A stretch of 5,033 nt of DNA from Promethearchaeota archaeon (lineage in GTDB: Archaea > Asgardarchaeota > Lokiarchaeia > Sigynarchaeales > SOKP01). Both the position numbers and the translations under genes were made by a program. The DNA lies in NCBI GenBank assembly GCA_014729315.1, contig WJKD01000654.1, forward strand, positions 1-5,033. Reading direction: 5' to 3'. The notes under the pieces were generated by a model. It was not told the origin of the DNA and did no database searches. It worked only from the letters and a program-made list of their open reading frames with translations. The number at the start of each line of letters is the position of its first letter. Position 1 is the first letter of the stretch. Positions 5,032 to 5,033 of the stretch are shown here, in pieces.

Positions 5032-5033
5032 CC

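Larger units (their letters stand above)
4841..5033 (-). mobile_element. Group IIC (attC-type) intron, 3' part, antisense to the cassettes
   Basis: Read on the minus strand, the window edge holds a maturase C-terminus, then domain V starting GAACCGCCGTGTACG and running into GGTGTGAGAGG, then domain VI ending CCTACTCGAT. GAACCGCCGT...GGTGGTGTGAGAGG is the signature of IIC introns such as that of Oceanobacillus iheyensis. IIC-attC introns are known to insert into the bottom strand of attC sites, opposite to cassette transcription. That is the position and orientation seen here, next to the R'' box at 4836. Its 5' part and most of its protein lie to the right of the window. Confidence 0.87.

Noticed and set aside
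1..5033. CRISPR array or tRNA gene
   Set aside because: No regularly spaced direct repeats and no cloverleaf-like segment were seen on either strand.

Overview
The window reads as a piece of an integron gene-cassette array, bounded by two unrelated group II introns. Three things support this: a long, well-formed attC recombination site at about 1322-1455; a reverse-complement match between the start of one cassette and the sequence at its far end; and, at the right edge, a group II intron of the IIC type lying antisense in what looks like the next attC. The cassette genes are very AT-rich, while the intron RNA ends are clearly richer in GC, as expected for independently acquired elements. A 134-base attC with a long structured loop suggests a sedentary chromosomal integron rather than a clinical mobile one. 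That would suit an environmental, probably gammaproteobacterial host, but no sequence here fixes the taxon.

Layout, left to right. Positions 1-281 are the 3' end of a plus-strand group II intron: the last 51 codons of its reverse transcriptase/maturase with an endonuclease-type tail, then domains V and VI. Positions 282-1321 carry two small genes in the same direction. The first (343-765) is an unrecognised soluble acidic protein. The second (806-1297) has two membrane segments and a beta-rich C-terminal domain faintly like H-type lectins. They share the attC at 1322-1455.

The next cassette starts at 1450. It carries a large STAND NTPase (1500-4052, 850 aa) with an N-terminal DUF4062 domain, a central NACHT domain and an unassigned C-terminal half, then a 197-aa HEAT-like repeat protein (4192-4785). 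The first bases of this cassette (TTATGC) are the exact reverse complement of GCATAA at 4836-4841. Both genes therefore probably belong to one mobile cassette of about 3.4 kb. Its closing attC is interrupted by the minus-strand IIC-type intron (4841-5033 and beyond), of which domain VI, domain V and the last 35 codons of the maturase are visible.

Functional reading: DUF4062-NACHT proteins have the architecture of NLR-like bacterial immune sensors (effector domain, NTPase switch, C-terminal sensor). Finding one with a companion HEAT-like gene in an integron cassette suggests a portable anti-phage module. The motifs, attC and intron ends are seen directly; the defence role and the partnership of the two genes are inferred.
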